Source of the DNA: JABCZS01 sp041660525
GTDB lineage: Bacteria > Pseudomonadota > Gammaproteobacteria > JABCZS01
DNA length: 64,000 nucleotides
Direction of reading: 5' to 3'
Assembly (NCBI GenBank): GCA_041660525.1
Contig: JBAZWD010000007.1
Coordinates: 1-64,000, forward strand
A program made the position numbers and the translations under genes. The notes under the pieces were generated by a model. That model was not told where the DNA came from, did not search any database, and worked only from the letters and a program-made list of their open reading frames with translations. Below are positions 60,331-64,000 of this stretch, one piece after another. Every line of letters starts with the position of its first letter. Position 1 is the first letter of the stretch.

Positions 60331-60356
60331 GTCTTTCTCCCTTCCTTGTACCACTT

Positions 60357-61595
60357 TTAGAAATGTCCCTCAAACCAATTACTGACTCTTTTCCACACAT
60401 TTTTTGCGCGTCTTTGCAGTTGTGGATCGCTTTTACGAATTTGCTGTTGGTGAAAACCATATAATAATAAGCCAACACCAGTAGCATAGATAGGATTATT
60501 CATCACATCTGTCAAACCGCCGATGTTTTGCGGATAACCAATACGTACCGGCATATGAAATACTTCTTCGGCTAATTCAACACAACCTTTTACTTTTGCA
60601 CTGCCACCGGTAATCACAATACCCGAAGCAATGAGATCAGAAAAACCACTGCGACGTAATTCCGCTTGTACTAAGGTAAATAATTCTTCATAGCGCGGTT
60701 CAACCACTTCAGCTAATGTGCGTTGTGATAAAATACGCGCGGAACGCTCACCTACGCCAGGCACTTCAATTAAATGTTCTGGATCGGCTAAATGTGCTAA
60801 TGCGCAAGCATGTTGGCGTTTAATGGCTTCTGCACTTTGTGTTGGGGTTCTTAGCGCAACAGCAACATCGTTAGTCACTTGATCGCCTGCGATTGGAATC
60901 GCTGCCGTATGACGAATAGCACCGTCTGTAAATATCGCAATATCTGTTGTACCGCCACCAATATCCACTAAACAAACGCCTAAATCTTTTTCATCTTCAG
61001 TCAATACAGCATGGCTGGAAGCTAATTGTTCAAGAATAATATCATCCACTTGCAAACCACAACGTCGTACACATTTTACAATGTTTTGTGCAGCACTTAC
61101 GCCGCCGGTCACCATATGTACTTTTGCTTCTAAGCGCACGCCTGACATACCAAAAGGTTCTTTAATACCTTCTTGGCTATCAATGATAAATTCTTGGGGA
61201 ATAATATGTAATATTTTTTGATCAGCGGGAATTGCAACTGCGCGAGCCGCATCAATCACACGTTCAATTTCAGCAAGGCCTACTTCATGATCACGAATCG
61301 CAACGATACCGTGTGAATTTAAACTGCGAATATGACTACCCGCAATACCAGCATAAACAGAAGTGACTTCACAGCCTGCCATTAATTCAGCTTCTTCAAT
61401 AGCGCGTTGAATAGAGGCAACTGTAGATTCAATATTAACAACAACGCCTTTTTTAAGGCCGCGTGAAGGGTGTAAACCAATACCAATAATATCTATTTTA
61501 TCTTCATCAGATGAAACTTCACCAATAATGGCCACAACTTTCGATGTACCAATGTCAAGTCCCACTATTAAATTCTTTTCGTTATTCTTTGCCAT
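60357..61595 (-). CDS. ftsA: Cell division protein FtsA
   Basis: FtsA is the actin-like ATPase that anchors FtsZ to the membrane. At 412 residues it is of normal length (420 in E. coli). Seen are LIVGLDIGTSKVVAIIGEV (phosphate 1), LVDIGGGTTDIAIF (phosphate 2), GIVITGGSAKVKG (adenosine), and a C-terminal amphipathic helix VWKRVSNWFEGHF that binds the membrane. It overlaps ftsQ by 14 bp and precedes ftsZ. Confidence 0.97.
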   Translation of the reverse strand: MAKNNEKNLIVGLDIGTSKVVAIIGEVSSDEDKIDIIGIGLHPSRGLKKGVVVNIESTVASIQRAIEEAELMAGCEVTSVYAGIAGSHIRSLNSHGIVAIRDHEVGLAEIERVIDAARAVAIPADQKILHIIPQEFIIDSQEGIKEPFGMSGVRLEAKVHMVTGGVSAAQNIVKCVRRCGLQVDDIILEQLASSHAVLTEDEKDLGVCLVDIGGGTTDIAIFTDGAIRHTAAIPIAGDQVTNDVAVALRTPTQSAEAIKRQHACALAHLADPEHLIEVPGVGERSARILSQRTLAEVVEPRYEELFTLVQAELRRSGFSDLIASGIVITGGSAKVKGCVELAEEVFHMPVRIGYPQNIGGLTDVMNNPIYATGVGLLLYGFHQQQIRKSDPQLQRRAKNVWKRVSNWFEGHF

Positions 61596-62286
61596 GTCCT
61601 AATACCCATCCATTGGTGTAACGCAAATCCACATACATCATTTTCGGATTCTCAAGGTTAAGCGTTGGCATTACCTTAATCAACCGTGCAAGACGCGTCC
61701 CTATATCATCTTGCCCTAAATACAACCACAATCCATTATCCAAACGTGCAGACCAAGCCGAACGTGGACTTAAATCAAGTTCAACAACCGATAAACCGAT
61801 TGTTGCTAATCGCGTATTTAAACGCTTAAATTCTGAAAGCACTTCTTGATAACGGGCTGTATCGCCACTGAGCTTCGGCAGTTGAAAGCCGTGCGCTTGC
61901 TTGGGGTCAAACAACTCACCCTTATCATTAATAAAACCTGTCTCTTGCCAGCGTAATATTGCGTTTTGCTCTATGATCGCAATCTTCAAGGTGTCTGGCC
62001 AAATCCTTTCAATGTTAACCTTTTGAACCCAAGGTAAACTTTGTAATTCGTTTTGCAAAACATCCATTTTTATCGTAAAAAAACTGGCCTGCGCATAAGG
62101 CATCACAATTTTTTTTATGGTTTCTGGCTCTACATTTTTCAATTCTGTGCTGATTTTAACAGCATGAATAGGCCATACCAATGGGTCCTTCACATATGTA
62201 TAGCCTATAATAAGCAATATAGCCAAAAACGACAAGAATAAAATTAAACTATTTCTAAGCCAACTAATCACTTTGTACCATGCCAA
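61582..62286 (-). CDS. ftsQ: Cell division protein FtsQ
   Basis: FtsQ is a bitopic divisome protein that links FtsK, FtsL and FtsB. The 234-residue protein has a short cytoplasmic N-terminus, one transmembrane helix (about 12-30), a POTRA domain (VKISTELKNVEPETIKKIV to WPDTLKIAIIEQNAILRW) and the FtsQ beta-domain. It is shorter than E. coli FtsQ (276), mainly at both termini. It overlaps ddlB by 19 bp. Confidence 0.93.
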   Translation of the reverse strand: MAWYKVISWLRNSLILFLSFLAILLIIGYTYVKDPLVWPIHAVKISTELKNVEPETIKKIVMPYAQASFFTIKMDVLQNELQSLPWVQKVNIERIWPDTLKIAIIEQNAILRWQETGFINDKGELFDPKQAHGFQLPKLSGDTARYQEVLSEFKRLNTRLATIGLSVVELDLSPRSAWSARLDNGLWLYLGQDDIGTRLARLIKVMPTLNLENPKMMYVDLRYTNGWVLGHGKE

Positions 62287-63254
62287 GCATGTTTACGCGG
62301 CCAAATACTTTCTAAAATAGCTAATATTAAATCATCAAACGTTAAACCTAAAGCTTTAACGCCCATGGGAACCAAGCTATGATCCGTCAATCCTGGAATC
62401 GTATTCATTTCTAAAATCCAAAATTTTCCTTGTTTATCTTGGATAAAATCTGCACGTCCCCAACCTGTACAACCTAAAGCTTGGTAACATTTTTGTGTGA
62501 TATCACCTAAATAATCTTCTTGTTCCTGCGTAATGCCGCTGGGTACAAAATATTGCGTTTCATTGGAAATATATTTGGCATGATAATCATAATAAGGCTC
62601 GGCTGGCTTAATATAAATAGAAGGCAATATGGCCTCATTCACAATACCGACGGTAAATTCTTTACCTTCTATCCAGGGTTCAGCTAAAACAAGGCCTTTA
62701 AATTGTGCAGCTTTTTCAAAAGCCGGTACTAATTCTTCGAGGGTTGTCACTTTACTAATACCCACCGTTGAACCCTGGCTCGCAGGTTTAACAGCCAAGG
62801 GCAAACCTAATTGCGCAACGACTTCTTTAGGATCAAAACCTTTTTCTAAAATTTTAGAAGGCAAAACGGGATAATCTAATGCTTGCCAAATACGTTTGCT
62901 GGCTACTTTATTCATCGCAATACTACTGGCCGTCAAATCACTGCCGGTATAAGGAATACGCAAAATTTCTAATAAACCTTGAATCGGACCGTCTTCATCG
63001 CCAGGACCATGCAGCGCAATAAATGCCGCATCAAATTTTTCTTGCAATAAGCGTGAAATAATTTCAGGATGACGCACATCAACTTCATGCGCATCTACGC
63101 CCCTACGACGTAAACCCTCTAAAACAGCGCGGCCAGAATTCAGTGAAACTTCCCTTTCTGCAGATTCGCCGCCCATTAATACAGCGACTTTTCCATATTC
63201 ACGTGGATCGCGTGTTAAATTACCTAACCCATCAATTGCTTGTTGTTTATCCAT
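62268..63254 (-). CDS. ddlB: D-alanine--D-alanine ligase
   Basis: Ddl makes the D-Ala-D-Ala dipeptide for peptidoglycan using ATP. The 328-residue protein has VAVLMGGESAEREVSLNSG, FIALHGPGDEDGPIQGLLE, the ATP-grasp lysine region LAVKPASQGSTVGISK, and WILEMNTIPGLTDHSLVP with metal-binding E and N. It sits between murB and ftsQ as in most gammaproteobacteria. Its ATG overlaps the murB 3' end by 8 bp. Confidence 0.97.
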   Translation of the reverse strand: MDKQQAIDGLGNLTRDPREYGKVAVLMGGESAEREVSLNSGRAVLEGLRRRGVDAHEVDVRHPEIISRLLQEKFDAAFIALHGPGDEDGPIQGLLEILRIPYTGSDLTASSIAMNKVASKRIWQALDYPVLPSKILEKGFDPKEVVAQLGLPLAVKPASQGSTVGISKVTTLEELVPAFEKAAQFKGLVLAEPWIEGKEFTVGIVNEAILPSIYIKPAEPYYDYHAKYISNETQYFVPSGITQEQEDYLGDITQKCYQALGCTGWGRADFIQDKQGKFWILEMNTIPGLTDHSLVPMGVKALGLTFDDLILAILESIWPRKHAWHGTK

Positions 63255-64000
63255 ATACTTTTACCTCGGGTATTAATTCTATGCCTGTCTTTTCACGCAC
63301 TACTTTTTGCACGTGCAAAATAAGTGCCTCGATATCCGCTGCCTTTGCATTTTTTATATTAACAATAAAGTTAGCATGTTTTTCTGATACGATCGCATCG
63401 CCGAATTGCAAACCTTTTAAACCACATTGTTCAATCAATACCGCAGCATAACCGCCGGGAGGATTGCGAAACACGGAGCCGCAGCTCAATACACCAATGG
63501 GTTGTTTTTCACGTCGCTCTTTTAATAATGCGCGAATTTTTTCTTGTTCTGCTTCCACATCATCGGTTTTAGTAAATTCAAGATGCGCCGCGACAAACCA
63601 TTCATCATCGGCTAATTCTACATGACGATAACTTACTTTAAAATCAGAAGCAGGTCTTAAAGTAATTTGTCCTTGGCGATTGACAGTTTCTACGGCTTTT
63701 ACAAAAGTCCAAGTTTCGCCACCAAATGCGCCCGCATTCATGGCTAAAGCGCCGCCGACAGTTCCTGGAATTCCAGCAAAAAAACAGCCGCCTGATAAAC
63801 CTTGCTTCGCACAAAACTTTGCTAACTTTGCACACGTAACCCCGGCTTGTGCACGAATCAACGTACCCTCACTATCCAGTTCATTTAAACCATCGTGTGT
63901 AAGGATAACTGTGCCATCAATGCCCGCATCGCGGATCAATACATTGCTACCTAAGCCTAGCCAAATAATTTTTTCATCCGAAGGCAACTTTTTTAGAAAT
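63247..64000 (-). CDS. murB: UDP-N-acetylenolpyruvoylglucosamine reductase, 5' end outside window
   Basis: MurB reduces enolpyruvyl-UDP-GlcNAc to UDP-MurNAc with FAD and NADPH. The frame stays open to the edge (FLKKLPSDEKIIWLGLGSN), so the first ~40-50 residues lie outside. Seen are GLGSNVLIRDAGIDGTVI, FFAGIPGTVGGALAMNAGAFGGE (FAD site), SYRHVEL, GSVFRNPPGG with the catalytic Ser, and a C-terminal Glu near GIELIPEVKVYG. The short IPGTVGGA..GAFGGE loop and total length are those of the type II/III MurB without the long type I insert. Confidence 0.95.
   Translation of the reverse strand, partial: FLKKLPSDEKIIWLGLGSNVLIRDAGIDGTVILTHDGLNELDSEGTLIRAQAGVTCAKLAKFCAKQGLSGGCFFAGIPGTVGGALAMNAGAFGGETWTFVKAVETVNRQGQITLRPASDFKVSYRHVELADDEWFVAAHLEFTKTDDVEAEQEKIRALLKERREKQPIGVLSCGSVFRNPPGGYAAVLIEQCGLKGLQFGDAIVSEKHANFIVNIKNAKAADIEALILHVQKVVREKTGIELIPEVKVYG

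Noticed and set aside
1..64000. tRNA, rRNA, tmRNA, prophage or integrase genes
   Set aside because: None recognised on either strand by motif reading; no integrase was seen next to the island.

Overview
The window reads as a moderately AT-rich gammaproteobacterial chromosome, most likely of the order Legionellales or a relative (Coxiella, Legionella and Berkiella-like host-associated bacteria). The evidence is the conserved murB-ddlB-ftsQ-ftsA-ftsZ-lpxC-dciA-secA block, the pilB-pilC-pilD-coaE-zapD block, and an island of eukaryote-like proteins (ankyrin repeats, tyrosine-kinase-like kinases, a TIR-like domain, Sel1 repeats, LRR, pentapeptide repeats). The assignment rests on gene content and protein resemblance only; no database search was possible.

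Layout. 1-398: 3' part of purN with an apparent one-base frameshift near base 22. 399-1675: a repeat-rich gap with two ~180-bp palindrome-ended elements, two partial copies, an IS200-like transposase and a 55-codon orphan ORF. 1757-3736: a C-terminally truncated glpD and an outer-membrane protein. 3791-12147: purL, fumC, a small inverted-repeat element and a large MscS-type channel. 12222-19651: rnt, a potFGHI-type polyamine transporter operon, a coiled-coil protein, lipA, a membrane protein that runs antisense into lipA, and a small conserved protein. 19732-21093: an NhaC-type antiporter. 21126-27584: a ~2150-residue surface protein with a predicted beta-barrel, 18 IPT/TIG repeats and two Big_2-like domains. 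27761-30242: a FixL/FixJ-like two-component pair and a single-domain response regulator. 30280-30480: a hairpin-rich stretch without a convincing gene. 30598-34943: pilB, pilC, pilD, coaE, zapD.

34944-54295 is an accessory island of about 19 kb between the 3' ends of zapD and secA, which converge and lie close together in relatives such as E. coli. It holds a tandem operon-like trio (ankyrin-kinase, TIR-like/pseudokinase/Sel1, ankyrin-kinase), a 1773-residue pentapeptide/kinase-like/LRR protein, a secreted GLUG-repeat protein, an ankyrin/Sel1 protein and two convergent membrane proteins that share a C-terminal module. It also carries scars of rearrangement: a 399-bp duplicate of the zapD 3' end, a degenerate copy of the giant gene's 5' end, and an orphan signal-peptide start like that of the GLUG gene. 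This is the best candidate for an undescribed system, probably host-directed effectors or a kinase/TIR signalling cassette.

54296-64000: secA, dciA, uppP, lpxC, ftsZ, ftsA, ftsQ, ddlB and the 5'-incomplete murB, that is, protein export, replicative helicase loading, lipid A and peptidoglycan synthesis, and division.
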